Shown piece by piece: positions 7,999 through 16,862 of a DNA stretch of 64,000 bases. The notes beneath the pieces are model-generated. The model was not told the DNA's origin and searched no databases. It saw only the letters and a program-made list of their open reading frames with translations. Source of the DNA: Chlamydia ibidis 10-1398/6 (GTDB taxonomy: Bacteria; Chlamydiota; Chlamydiia; Chlamydiales; Chlamydiaceae); the NCBI RefSeq assembly GCF_000454725.1, contig NZ_APJW01000004.1, positions 1-64,000 on the forward strand. The letters are read 5' to 3'. Every line of letters begins with the position of its first letter. The stretch's first letter is position 1. The position numbers and the translations under genes were made by a program.

Positions 7999-9972
7999 GT
8001 GTTTTCACGGCTATTTTCTACTCCATTTTCACCAGAAGTATTGGACACTTTTTTTGAATCAGGAATGTCAGAAGATAGCAGCCCGATGCTATCTCCCAAG
8101 AGTAGACTCCTAAGTCGTAATCTTTCTTTAAAGTCTGCTTGCCTTGCCTTAGTTATGTATCTTATTTCTCTAGGAGGATCTCTTTTCGGGTCTGAAGCTA
8201 TTTCTAGACTTTTCATTGTGTTAACATTTTTCCTTGCTGGGACTCCTGCAGTAATTAAATCCTTAGATGATATCAGAAATAAGACCATAAACATTGATAT
8301 CCTGATGACCTCAGCAGCATTCGGATCTATTTTCATTGATGGAGCCCTGGAGGGCGCTCTTCTTCTAGTACTGTTTACATTCTCAGAGGCTCTGGGATTA
8401 ATGGTCTCAGGGAAAGCACGAAGTACCCTAGTATCTCTGAAAAATTTAACTCCCACAATGGCATGGATCGTTTTAGATAATGGAAATCTAAAAAAAACAC
8501 CGATATCTCAAGTACAAGTTGGAGATGTGATTAGAACCAAAAGTGGAGAGATAGTGCCTTTGGATGGCGTGATTACTCATGGTTGTTCCTCAATTAATCT
8601 TATGCATTTGACAGGAGAAAAGGTACCAAAGTTTTGTCAAGTTGGTTCCATTGTCCCCGCTGGGGCGCGCAATTTAGAAGGAAGTTTTGATCTCAAGGTA
8701 CTAAGAACTGGAGCAGATTCAACTATTTCTCACATCATTAATTTGGTTATACAAGCACAGAATTCTAAACCCCGATTACAAAAGAGACTAGACCAGTATG
8801 CTTCGATATATACTCTAGCAATTTTCGCTATTTCTGCGAGTATTGCGATTTTAGTTCCTCTATTTTCTTCTATTCCTTTTTTTGGTCCCAATAGTGCGTT
8901 TTACAGAGCTTTAGCTTTTTTGATAGCAGCTTCACCTTGTGCTCTAATTATTGCGATTCCTATAGCATATCTTAGTGCTGTAAATGCATGCGCTAAGAAT
9001 GGTATTCTACTCAAAGGTGGGGTTGTTTTAGATCGCTTGGTATCATGCAATTCTATCGTTATGGATAAAACAGGAACACTAACAACTGGGGAGCTCACTT
9101 GTATGGGTTGCGACCTAATAGGTCCGAGCCACCCTAACTTTTTCTCTTTAATCCTATCTCTGGAGCAATCTTCCTCACATCCTATTGCTGAAGCAATTGT
9201 TACATACCTAACTAAACAACAAATAATTTCTCTGCCTGCAGATACATACCAAACAATTCCTGGTCATGGTGTTCAGGGAATATTTCAAGGAAACAAACTT
9301 TTCATTGGCAAAGTATCTACCGCACTACAAAGTGTAGATAAAAAATATGTCGATGAAATAACCGATCGAGTTAATTCTGCAAGGCAACGTGGAGAAATCT
9401 GTTCCCTTGCTTATTTTAATTCTTCCTGCGCGCTATTTTACTTTAAAGACGTCCCTCGCACCAATGCCAAAGCAATTATTGAAGAGTTGCAGAAGTCTGG
9501 TTATCCAGTGAGTATGTTGACAGGAGATCATCGTGTTAGTGCGGAAAACACAGCAAAAGTATTGGGAATTACAGAAGTATTCTCTGATCTATCTCCTGAT
9601 GACAAACTTGATAAAGTACGTGAACTAGCAAAAAATCGTCATATTCTCATGGTTGGTGACGGTATTAATGATGCTCCTGCTCTGGCACAAGCTACCGTTG
9701 GAATTGCAATGGGAGAAGCGGGAAGCGCAACTGCAGTAGAAGCTGCAGACGTTGTTCTTTTGAATGATGCATTATCCTCACTACCATGGCTTATCCAAAA
9801 AGCAAAAAGTACCCAGAAAATCGTATCCCAGAACCTAGCTTTAGCTTTAGCAGTAATTTTTCTTGTTTCTTGGCCAGCATCTTTGGGTATGATTCCTCTT
9901 TGGCTTGCCGTAATCCTTCATGAGGGCAGTACGATTGTTGTTGGTTTGAACGCACTTCGATTGCTTAAATAG
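7999..9972 (+). CDS. P1B-4-type heavy-metal ATPase
   Basis: Exports a transition metal using ATP. The 657-residue protein starts at GTG with AGGT upstream. P-type landmarks are LTGEK (actuator; usual TGE), DKTGTLT (phosphorylated Asp ~356), SSHPIAEAI (nucleotide-binding HP) and GDGINDAPAL. In the fourth core helix the metal motif is SPC (~312-314), not CPC, and the last helix has HEGST (~641-645). That pair defines subgroup P1B-4 (Co/Zn/Fe exporters such as CoaT or CtpD). No N-terminal CxxC metal-binding domain is present. Older zntA or cadA labels probably overstate Zn/Cd specificity. It lies just downstream of the VIT-like gene, probably in one operon. Confidence 0.9.
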   Translation: MFSRLFSTPFSPEVLDTFFESGMSEDSSPMLSPKSRLLSRNLSLKSACLALVMYLISLGGSLFGSEAISRLFIVLTFFLAGTPAVIKSLDDIRNKTINIDILMTSAAFGSIFIDGALEGALLLVLFTFSEALGLMVSGKARSTLVSLKNLTPTMAWIVLDNGNLKKTPISQVQVGDVIRTKSGEIVPLDGVITHGCSSINLMHLTGEKVPKFCQVGSIVPAGARNLEGSFDLKVLRTGADSTISHIINLVIQAQNSKPRLQKRLDQYASIYTLAIFAISASIAILVPLFSSIPFFGPNSAFYRALAFLIAASPCALIIAIPIAYLSAVNACAKNGILLKGGVVLDRLVSCNSIVMDKTGTLTTGELTCMGCDLIGPSHPNFFSLILSLEQSSSHPIAEAIVTYLTKQQIISLPADTYQTIPGHGVQGIFQGNKLFIGKVSTALQSVDKKYVDEITDRVNSARQRGEICSLAYFNSSCALFYFKDVPRTNAKAIIEELQKSGYPVSMLTGDHRVSAENTAKVLGITEVFSDLSPDDKLDKVRELAKNRHILMVGDGINDAPALAQATVGIAMGEAGSATAVEAADVVLLNDALSSLPWLIQKAKSTQKIVSQNLALALAVIFLVSWPASLGMIPLWLAVILHEGSTIVVGLNALRLLK

Positions 9973-11112
9973 TCAATACTTTGCAAACCGACGACTATAA
10001 ATACTCTGAAGAATCCCTAAGGAAGCCATTGTTGATATTACTGAAGATCCTCCATAAGAAATGAGAACTAGAGGAACTCCAGTAATCGGCAACAAACCAC
10101 ACATCATACTGATATTAATAAGAACATGCATTGACAAGTGTACAGTGATTCCTGCAGCGAGAAATTTACCAAAATCATCGACAGCTACAGCCACAGTACG
10201 ACAACCAAAACAAATAAGGTAGTAGAACAAACCAAGGACACTTAAAAGTCCAAGTAAACCAAATTCTTCTCCTAATGCTGGAAATACAGAATCCGTATAC
10301 CCATAAGGTAACCATCCTCTTCCCGCAAACTCTCCTGCTTTCCATCCTCTACCTTTTACCCCTCCTAAGCCTATAGATATAAGTGAAGCTTTTTGATGAT
10401 GGTTTGACGGACTCAACCTTTCATATTGATACTCTTTTATTACCTTCAGAGCATAAGGTTTCACCTTCTCATGAGAAATAATCCCAGAAAAAATAAGTAG
10501 AGATGCAAGCATCCCTAAAGCAGCACATAATGCACAAAACTTAACAAATGGGGGATGGATATTGCCCAAATAGAAAATCACAAGAGTTACAGGACATAGG
10601 ACTAATGCTGTACCTAGATCAGGTTCCTTTAAGATAAGAAAAAATGGGATAGCTACAACGAAAGAAGCTATTAGTACGGTAGATTTAGACGAAATAACTG
10701 ATTTTCTAATATCGAGAGTATAGCTTAACATAATAACAACAACAAGTTTAGCGTACTCTGAAGGCTGAACACTAAGATGAATAAGAGGAATACGATACCA
10801 TCTATGCACATTTTGAACAGCTGGCACAAAAAACAAACCCACTAAACTAAGGATCATTAAAAAATATAAAACCCATGCCCAACTTCTTAACTTATGATAA
10901 TCAAGATACATGCATAAAAAGTACGCCATCCATCCTAGAATAAAGTGACGAATTTGCATTATACTTTTAGATGTTAATAACCCTTTTGATGATGTTACTA
11001 ACATTGCTGAAGGATCCATAGATGAAATAACAACAATACTCAACATCATAAGCATGAAAACAACTGCAAATACCCAAGAATTGACATAGCTTAAATACTT
11101 CATATTGCTCAT
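9973..11112 (-). CDS. rodA: Rod-shape SEDS protein RodA
   Basis: Polytopic peptidoglycan glycosyltransferase of the SEDS family (379 residues, about 10 membrane helices). Recognisable segments are QPSEYAKL, LILKEPDLGTALVL (with the conserved EPDLGTA), GRGWLPYGYTDSVFPALGEEFG and the C-terminal signature LPITGVPLVLISYGGSS. It works with a class B PBP and the MreB system; in Chlamydia, which lacks FtsZ, this machinery serves division. The gene converges on the metal ATPase with no gap between stops. An AGGT site lies upstream of the ATG. Confidence 0.95.
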   Translation of the reverse strand: MSNMKYLSYVNSWVFAVVFMLMMLSIVVISSMDPSAMLVTSSKGLLTSKSIMQIRHFILGWMAYFLCMYLDYHKLRSWAWVLYFLMILSLVGLFFVPAVQNVHRWYRIPLIHLSVQPSEYAKLVVVIMLSYTLDIRKSVISSKSTVLIASFVVAIPFFLILKEPDLGTALVLCPVTLVIFYLGNIHPPFVKFCALCAALGMLASLLIFSGIISHEKVKPYALKVIKEYQYERLSPSNHHQKASLISIGLGGVKGRGWKAGEFAGRGWLPYGYTDSVFPALGEEFGLLGLLSVLGLFYYLICFGCRTVAVAVDDFGKFLAAGITVHLSMHVLINISMMCGLLPITGVPLVLISYGGSSVISTMASLGILQSIYSRRFAKY

Positions 11113-11154
11113 AATACCTGCACTTATTCTAGGAGTTTTAAATCTAAATAAAAT

Positions 11155-11745
11155 ATGAAAGTAATTTATTATGAAATAGCGAAAACTTCGTCTACTAATA
11201 TAACTGCAAAAAAACTTATACCATTTTTACCTCCATACGCCCTGACCGTCATCTCTACTAAAAATCAAACTGCGGGGAGAGGGAAAATAGGGAGATCTTG
11301 GATATCAACACATAATGATATTACTATATCGTTATGTTTTTTTATTACAGATACAGGTATTGATTCCTCTAGGCTATTTCGTATGGGCACAACAATAGTC
11401 TTAAGCCTTGTTAATGAGTTAGGGATAGTTGGTGGGACTATTAAATGGCCGAATGATGTACTAATAAAAGGGGAAAAACTTGCTGGAGTACTTACTGAAA
11501 CTATTCCTGTACGAAATTTCCTAGGAGTTATCCTAGGTATTGGCATTAATGGCAATACATCACACGAAGACCTGTCTCAGATAGATCAACCTGCTACATC
11601 ATTAGCTATAGCATTAGAGAAACCTGTCAATCTTGAGCAAATACAATCTCGACTAATATATTATGCTACACGGAGTATTCAGGAGAATTTAGGTGTATTA
11701 TTACCTCTGGAAACGGATCACCGGAAGATCAAAAAATCGGAATAA
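11155..11745 (+). CDS. birA: Biotin--protein ligase, short form
   Basis: Attaches biotin to acetyl-CoA carboxylase carrier protein. The 196-residue protein has the catalytic signatures TAGRGKIGRSW and IKWPNDVLI plus GVLTETI and LGIGINGN. It has no N-terminal DNA-binding domain, so it should not act as a repressor. It also seems to lack most of the C-terminal SH3-like domain (other class I enzymes are about 230-250 residues). Its last 45 nt overlap the 3' end of the convergent LemA-like gene. The good ribosome site (AGGAG) lies about 20 nt upstream, farther than usual. Confidence 0.9.
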   Translation: MKVIYYEIAKTSSTNITAKKLIPFLPPYALTVISTKNQTAGRGKIGRSWISTHNDITISLCFFITDTGIDSSRLFRMGTTIVLSLVNELGIVGGTIKWPNDVLIKGEKLAGVLTETIPVRNFLGVILGIGINGNTSHEDLSQIDQPATSLAIALEKPVNLEQIQSRLIYYATRSIQENLGVLLPLETDHRKIKKSE

Positions 11746-12225
11746 AAAAGCTACAGGCCAAAGAGTAATCTGCGTACGTTTTGCTAGATACTTATCAACA
11801 GCCTGTTCATAAGCCGCTGTCTCAAAAGCAAATAAATTATCTCGTGCCCAGAAATCTTCAATAACACCTACAATATCGTTATTACTATTGTGCATATTAT
11901 CTAAAGAACTAATAACTATTTCCAACTTTGCGGATAGAGCTTGCTCCATTTCACTAAAAGCAAAAAGAATATCGTAACTATATTTTAAGAACTTTCTCCA
12001 AGACATTTTACGATAGGTCTCTAAAAACTCTATCTCACGAGATAAAGGTTGCCGCACTTCGTCTGAAGCAAGTAGTGATAAAGCTACCCTCTTTGCAAGA
12101 GCATGCGCAGTAAGTGCATACCAAGATAACATTATATTCTTCACTAGATAATAAAGTTGACAATAGGCTCCAATAAGAACGCCACAGAGAATACCGATCA
12201 ACAAAACAAAAACAAGTAAAGCCAT
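11701..12225 (-). CDS. LemA-like single-pass membrane protein (CT724 homologue)
   Basis: A 174-residue protein with one N-terminal membrane helix (residues 3-25) followed by a long helical region. The layout resembles LemA-family proteins: N-terminal helix, then a Trp-containing helix running into KRVALSLLAS, and near the C-terminus AYEQAVDKYLAKR, then WPVAFLFRFFDLPVIRF. LemA proteins end in a similar YNxxVxxYN - FP - GF-like arrangement. The match is by pattern only and weak at single residues. The function of the family is poorly known. It overlaps birA tail to tail and precedes the pseudouridine synthase gene only in map order, reading the same way. Confidence 0.7.
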   Translation of the reverse strand: MALLVFVLLIGILCGVLIGAYCQLYYLVKNIMLSWYALTAHALAKRVALSLLASDEVRQPLSREIEFLETYRKMSWRKFLKYSYDILFAFSEMEQALSAKLEIVISSLDNMHNSNNDIVGVIEDFWARDNLFAFETAAYEQAVDKYLAKRTQITLWPVAFLFRFFDLPVIRFQR

Positions 12226-12268
12226 AGTAACTGGTATGACTAATAACTAATAAAAAAGCAACTAATCA

Positions 12269-12967
12269 CTAAAGGTATGTAAGAAGTTCGGCATCCGTTA
12301 GTTCACGATATTCTCCGTAGCGTAATCCTCCTAGGACTAAACTGCCAATACGGATACGCTTTAGCTCTAACAAAGGTAAGCCCGCTGCTTCTGCAAACAA
12401 ACGAATCTCGTGCTTTTTCCCTTCATTTACTACAATTTTTATCGTGCCTCTGCGAATTTTAGAAACAGAAACTGGACGCACTCGTTTCCCGTCAATAACA
12501 GTACCTTCCATGAGATCTTCGAGATTTTTTGCAGTAACATCCCTACTCACCTTCAACAGATATTCTTTAGTAATCCCGTAGGAAGGATGGATGATCTTGT
12601 TAGCGAATTCACCATCATTAGTCACTAAAATTAACCCTGAAGTCTCTTTATCGAGTCTCCCCACAGTAAAGACGCGGTAAGGAAGATGAGCAAACAAGTC
12701 AATAACAAGCTTAGTACCCGGGAATTTTTTTTCCGATGAGCACAGATAACCAAGAGGCTTGTGTACCATAAAGTAGACTTTTTTAGTCGCCCCTACACGT
12801 TGTCCAGCAATTTTAACGGTATCTTTTTGATCATCAACAAGAAGAAAAGGCCCCGGGGCGACGCGCCCATTCACTGTTACATTTCCTGAAAAAATAATTT
12901 CATCACATTTCCTTCTTGAAGCTACTCCTGCAGAAGCTAAAAATTTATTCAGGCGTACTTTTGGCAT
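12269..12967 (-). CDS. rRNA pseudouridine synthase (RsuA/RluB family)
   Basis: Converts a specific uridine of ribosomal RNA to pseudouridine. It begins with an S4-like RNA-binding domain (RLNKFLASAGVASRRKCDEII, residues ~4-25). The catalytic domain contains GRLDKETSGLILVTNDG, where the Asp in GRLDxxTSGL is the nucleophile, and then KEYLLKV and KKHEIRLF. I chose the ATG giving MPKVRLNKF because GGAG lies 6 nt before it; a further in-frame ATG is seven codons upstream. Whether the target is 16S or 23S rRNA cannot be told by eye. Confidence 0.93.
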   Translation of the reverse strand: MPKVRLNKFLASAGVASRRKCDEIIFSGNVTVNGRVAPGPFLLVDDQKDTVKIAGQRVGATKKVYFMVHKPLGYLCSSEKKFPGTKLVIDLFAHLPYRVFTVGRLDKETSGLILVTNDGEFANKIIHPSYGITKEYLLKVSRDVTAKNLEDLMEGTVIDGKRVRPVSVSKIRRGTIKIVVNEGKKHEIRLFAEAAGLPLLELKRIRIGSLVLGGLRYGEYRELTDAELLTYL

Positions 12968-13106
12968 AACACACTCCACATGATGCATATATTTTGCCTA
13001 AGGACATAAATAGTGGTCTACTTTTCTTTGTAATTAAAAAAAATGTCCTAGACAAAAGTTTTTTTGTGCTTATTCTTAACTTCTCAAGCTTATGTTTTAG
13101 GAGACT

Positions 13107-13790
13107 ATGAGCCTTCTCATTTTATTACGTCACGGTAGATCTGCATGGAACGAAAAAAATCTTTTTACAGGATGGGTTGATGTTCCTCTGACTCAGAAAG
13201 GAATAGACGAAGCTATGTCCGCTGGGGCAATAATCAAACATTTACCTATTGATTATATTTTTACATCTACCCTTGTACGCAGTCTGATGACAGCCCTATT
13301 GGCTATGACGCATCATATTTCGGGCAAAGTTCCTTATATCGTCCATGAAGATGACCTCCATAAAAGTATGAGTAAAATTTATAGCGACGAAGAAAAATAT
13401 ATGATTCCTGTATATCGTTCTAGTGCCTTAAACGAGCGGATGTACGGGGAGTTGCAGGGAAAAAATAAACAACAAACTGCTGAACAATTTGGAGAAGAAC
13501 AGGTTAAAATATGGCGACGTAGCTATAATGTTGCCCCTCCCGGAGGAGAAAGTCTGTACGATACCAAGCAACGCACTCTTCCTTACTTTCAGAACACCAT
13601 CCTGCCTCTAATACAAGATTCCAAAAATGTGTTTATATCAGCGCATGGTAATTCTTTACGTTCTCTCATCATGGATATAGAAAAATTAAGCGAAGACGAG
13701 GTACTCTCTTTGGAATTACCGACTGGGAAACCTATGGTGTACTCATGGACAGGCAACAGATTCGAACGATGTCTCGAACCGTTTGGTTGA
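13107..13790 (+). CDS. gpmA: 2,3-bisphosphoglycerate-dependent phosphoglycerate mutase
   Basis: Interconverts 3- and 2-phosphoglycerate in glycolysis. The 227-residue protein has the phosphohistidine motif LLRHGRSAWNEKNLFTGW near the N-terminus, then SALNERMYGELQGKNK, PPGGESL and the second catalytic His in SAHGNSLRSL. AGGAG lies just before the ATG. The next gene starts inside its 3' end. Confidence 0.96.
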   Translation: MSLLILLRHGRSAWNEKNLFTGWVDVPLTQKGIDEAMSAGAIIKHLPIDYIFTSTLVRSLMTALLAMTHHISGKVPYIVHEDDLHKSMSKIYSDEEKYMIPVYRSSALNERMYGELQGKNKQQTAEQFGEEQVKIWRRSYNVAPPGGESLYDTKQRTLPYFQNTILPLIQDSKNVFISAHGNSLRSLIMDIEKLSEDEVLSLELPTGKPMVYSWTGNRFERCLEPFG

Positions 13791-14902
13791 ATAATCAACA
13801 AGCAATCCCTCCTTCTGAGGAAGTCAAAGAAAGTTTTAAAACATATTCTGATCTTTTTTCGTCATCATCTTCATCACCCTTACGACTGCTTCACGAAACT
13901 GAGGAAGCAGCTCGTAAGCTAACGGGCTGTTTGGAATCCACTCACGTTTTTCGCTTTGTCCCTCACTTTCCTCATGCCACAGCAATCATTGTAGCTTCGT
14001 TATTGGAAAATTCCTCAGCTTTCCAAGGCAGAAATCATCTTTTAGTCCCCGCTCATGACCAGCAATATAGCATCGATGCTTTATGTCGTCGTCAAGGTTT
14101 AGGGACAACTTATGACTGGGTAACAGTAAATAATTCCGGTAGGATCACTCAGGAACAACTTATAGAAAGCTTAACTCCGAGAACATTGCTGTTCTCTTTG
14201 TCAGCGGCAAATGGAATGACAGGAATTATTGAACCCTTAAAGGATTTATTGTCCTTGTGTAAGGAACGCGGAGTCATCTCTCATGTTGATCTTTCTGATA
14301 TTCTGGGACGAGCAAAATTAACTAACCAAATACTGAACGCCGATATATTAACCTTCTCATCCTTAGCATTAGGAGGAATAGGGAACATTGGAGGCATGTT
14401 TATAAAAAAATCTTTGAGTAAATTTTTCTCTCTTTGGCTACCTGAATCTCCTTGTGGAAGTTTATGTTTAAGCTCAGTCGCGGCAATGAAAATAGCTTGT
14501 CAAGAAAGAGCATCCTCTCTTTCTTCTTTAATACTGTCTTCGGTAAACTTACGTATGGCGTTATCCAGGGAATTAAAAACGGTTATTCCTAATTTAGAAA
14601 TCCTTTTCCCTAATTTAGAAAACCAGCTTCCGAATGTAATGGTGATTGGTTTTCCAAACATACCTACAGAGAGTATTGGGTTCTTTTTACATCAACAAAG
14701 CATCTATCCGGGATTAGGGTATGAACGCTTCCAACCCTTATCGCAAGTTCTCCAAAACTGCGGAGTGTCTCCTACTCTCTGTCACTCCTCTCTCCATTTT
14801 TCATTTACGGAACGAACTAAACCAGATCACTTCTCCATCTTAGCACGAGCTATTTCTGAAGGAACTAAACACTTACAACCAGCTATTGCGAGTGCGCTAT
14901 GA
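13769..14902 (+). CDS. Degenerate NifS-like cysteine desulfurase homologue (CT721 homologue)
   Basis: Fold-type I aminotransferase of the NifS/IscS family, about 377 residues. Conserved parts include VWLNNQQAI, FSLSAANGMTGII, SHVDLSDILGRAK and the C-terminal LPNVMVIGFPNI and LHFSFTE. The two residues that make the enzyme work look absent. The SxHK motif that holds PLP reads SSLALGG (about 197-203), with Ala or Leu at the Lys position. The SGSACSSGS loop with the persulfide Cys reads YPGLGYERF (about 313-321). If so, it cannot be a normal desulfurase. ATG 13745, eight codons upstream, is an alternative start. It overlaps gpmA and is coupled by ATGA to the NifU-like gene. Confidence 0.83.
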   Translation: MSRTVWLNNQQAIPPSEEVKESFKTYSDLFSSSSSSPLRLLHETEEAARKLTGCLESTHVFRFVPHFPHATAIIVASLLENSSAFQGRNHLLVPAHDQQYSIDALCRRQGLGTTYDWVTVNNSGRITQEQLIESLTPRTLLFSLSAANGMTGIIEPLKDLLSLCKERGVISHVDLSDILGRAKLTNQILNADILTFSSLALGGIGNIGGMFIKKSLSKFFSLWLPESPCGSLCLSSVAAMKIACQERASSLSSLILSSVNLRMALSRELKTVIPNLEILFPNLENQLPNVMVIGFPNIPTESIGFFLHQQSIYPGLGYERFQPLSQVLQNCGVSPTLCHSSLHFSFTERTKPDHFSILARAISEGTKHLQPAIASAL

Positions 14903-15720
14903 CAATACCTTTCCAACCAATTGCTTCTTGGGTAGCAGCCCCTCCTAAAGTTATCAAAAAATTCCGAAAATTCTATTGCGGAGGTAGTTTTTCCTCTGAA
15001 GATGCAGAAACTAAAAATGCCTACCTAATTATTGGGAAGCAAGGGCACCATCTCATGGGGAACTGTGTAATTTTTTTCTGGCTAGTTGATAAAGAAAATG
15101 GAAAAATCATTGATGCGAAGTTTCAATACTTTGGTCATCCCTATCTTCTTATTTTGGCTGAAATCACTTGCAATCTCATTATTGGGAAGACTTACGCACA
15201 AGCCTACAATGTTACCATCAATGACATAGATAAAGAGCTGCGCGTTCAAGAAAATAAGCCCGCGTTAATAGATACTTATTCTCCTCTGTACCATTTCATC
15301 ATTGATGCTTTAGACATTGCAGCAGAACAATGCATGGATATTCCTTTAGCAGATGGTTCGCTCCCTCTTCAAGAAGGCACGTTTCCTAACATATCAGAAG
15401 ATGCGCACCCTTTCACCGAGGAAGTTTGGACTTCTTTATCACAAGAAGCCAAAATACAAGCTCTTAGGAACACAACTGAAGAGAAAATTCTTCCCTATGT
15501 AGCGTTAGACGGTGGAAGCGTGGTTATAGAAAATCTAGAAAATAATATTGTAACAATTGCCTACTCTGGAAACTGTTCAGGATGTTTTTCTGCTATAGGT
15601 TCTACTTTGAACTCAATAGGTTACCTGCTTCGCACCCACGTTTATCCTGAGCTACAAATTAGGGTCAATGAATCTTCTTTGAACTTTTCCACTAATATAA
15701 GCAATACCAGTGAATCTTAA
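14899..15720 (+). CDS. NifU-like protein with impaired scaffold domain and intact Nfu domain (CT720 homologue)
   Basis: A 273-residue protein with an IscU-like N-terminal domain and a C-terminal Nfu domain. Scaffold domains normally have three Cys. Here the first is kept (GNC, ~56), the GCGSA Cys is replaced in GHPYL (~80 is His), and the third (usual HCS) reads HFI (~132-134). The Nfu domain keeps its CxxC cluster ligand pair in GNCSGC (~226/229), preceded by LDGGSVVIE. I infer it carries or transfers Fe-S clusters through the Nfu domain rather than assembling them. Coupled by ATGA to the NifS-like gene. Confidence 0.85.
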   Translation: MTIPFQPIASWVAAPPKVIKKFRKFYCGGSFSSEDAETKNAYLIIGKQGHHLMGNCVIFFWLVDKENGKIIDAKFQYFGHPYLLILAEITCNLIIGKTYAQAYNVTINDIDKELRVQENKPALIDTYSPLYHFIIDALDIAAEQCMDIPLADGSLPLQEGTFPNISEDAHPFTEEVWTSLSQEAKIQALRNTTEEKILPYVALDGGSVVIENLENNIVTIAYSGNCSGCFSAIGSTLNSIGYLLRTHVYPELQIRVNESSLNFSTNISNTSES

Positions 15721-15826
15721 TTGGCTATTATTGCTAGAGAATTGTCAAGAATTCATGTTTTTTGATAGAGAGTAATGAAATGTTAAGAATCTCATTAATA
15801 TTTTATTATTTTTCCTGAGGATGGTC

Positions 15827-16843
15827 GTGTTTCTTCAATTCTTAAAAAAGAAGTTCTCACTATTGAGGATTTCTCCATTATATTTTTTTGCTCTTGGAGG
15901 ATTAGGGCTGACTATTTTTCTAGGAAAAACACCAACGTCATCTCTTTCTTCCTCTTACCCACAATCAGAAAAGAAAACAACTAGTTGGTTTAAATTAACA
16001 CAAGTTGGCAATCCAAAACTTTTAGAATCTCTAGTAAAAAAAGAACAACTAGAGAAAGATTTAACTAACTTTGAACCAATTGCCAATGCAACAGTAGCAA
16101 TATCCTTATCAGAAGAAGAAGAAGTCTCTCCCCAACTCTCTGCTATTCTCACTCTTAAAAAAGATGCAGTCTTATCTCCATCTCTTCGCCAGTCTATTAT
16201 AGATTATCTTGTAAGTAGTGTATATGGATTGCAAAAAGAGCATATCACTCTGTCTGATAATTTTGGACAGATCTATTCAGACAATATTGCATATCCGAAC
16301 CCAGCAAGTTTATCACGAGCAAAGGAATACTTAAGTAAACTGTTACCGCAACGACATTTCACTTTGCTTCACTTAAACACAGAGGGCTCGCCCATAATAC
16401 AATTTTTAATTAACGAGAATTACATCAATAGTCTGCAAAAAAATAAACGAGAGAGAATTTTACAACACTCTCTTAATTACATAAATCAAACATTGGATAA
16501 TGGGAATACAGTACAAGTAGAAATCTTACCATTCTCTAAGGATACGACAAACCGGACTCTCATATTACAGTTTATCATTGGTGGAATGGTTTTATTGTCT
16601 AGCCTCGCGATTGTAGGACTGGCGAGTTTTTATCTTGCTAGTTATGCATATGAAGCTATCCCTAAAGATCCCAAAAAAATAAAACGAGGAATAAATATAG
16701 GGAAGCTGGTAGAGATCTTACAAAAAGAGTCGCCCGAAAAAATCGCTCTAATACTTTCATATCTAGACCCTAAAAAAGCTGATGAACTCTTTAAACAACT
16801 ACCAGAATCGACTCAAAAACAAGTATTGGAAATACAACAATAA
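15827..16843 (+). CDS. fliF: FliF-like ring protein fused to a FliG-like domain (CT719 homologue)
   Basis: Inner-membrane ring protein of flagellar type, 338 residues, far shorter than canonical FliF (~550). Membrane helices are at about residues 16-33 and 246-270. The segment between them contains the ring-building region (LVKKEQLEKDLTNFEPIANATVAIS and SPSLRQSIIDYLVSSVYGL). After the second helix comes GKLVEILQKESPEKIALILSYLDPKKADELFKQLP, which matches the repeated helical motif of FliG (ExPExIAxILSYLxPxxAxxLxxxLP). So FliF and a FliG-type domain seem fused. GTG was chosen because GAGG lies 6 nt before it; the ATG two codons upstream abuts the ribosome site. Confidence 0.85.
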   Translation: MFLQFLKKKFSLLRISPLYFFALGGLGLTIFLGKTPTSSLSSSYPQSEKKTTSWFKLTQVGNPKLLESLVKKEQLEKDLTNFEPIANATVAISLSEEEEVSPQLSAILTLKKDAVLSPSLRQSIIDYLVSSVYGLQKEHITLSDNFGQIYSDNIAYPNPASLSRAKEYLSKLLPQRHFTLLHLNTEGSPIIQFLINENYINSLQKNKRERILQHSLNYINQTLDNGNTVQVEILPFSKDTTNRTLILQFIIGGMVLLSSLAIVGLASFYLASYAYEAIPKDPKKIKRGINIGKLVEILQKESPEKIALILSYLDPKKADELFKQLPESTQKQVLEIQQ

Positions 16844-16862
16844 TTAGAATTAGGTATGCATT

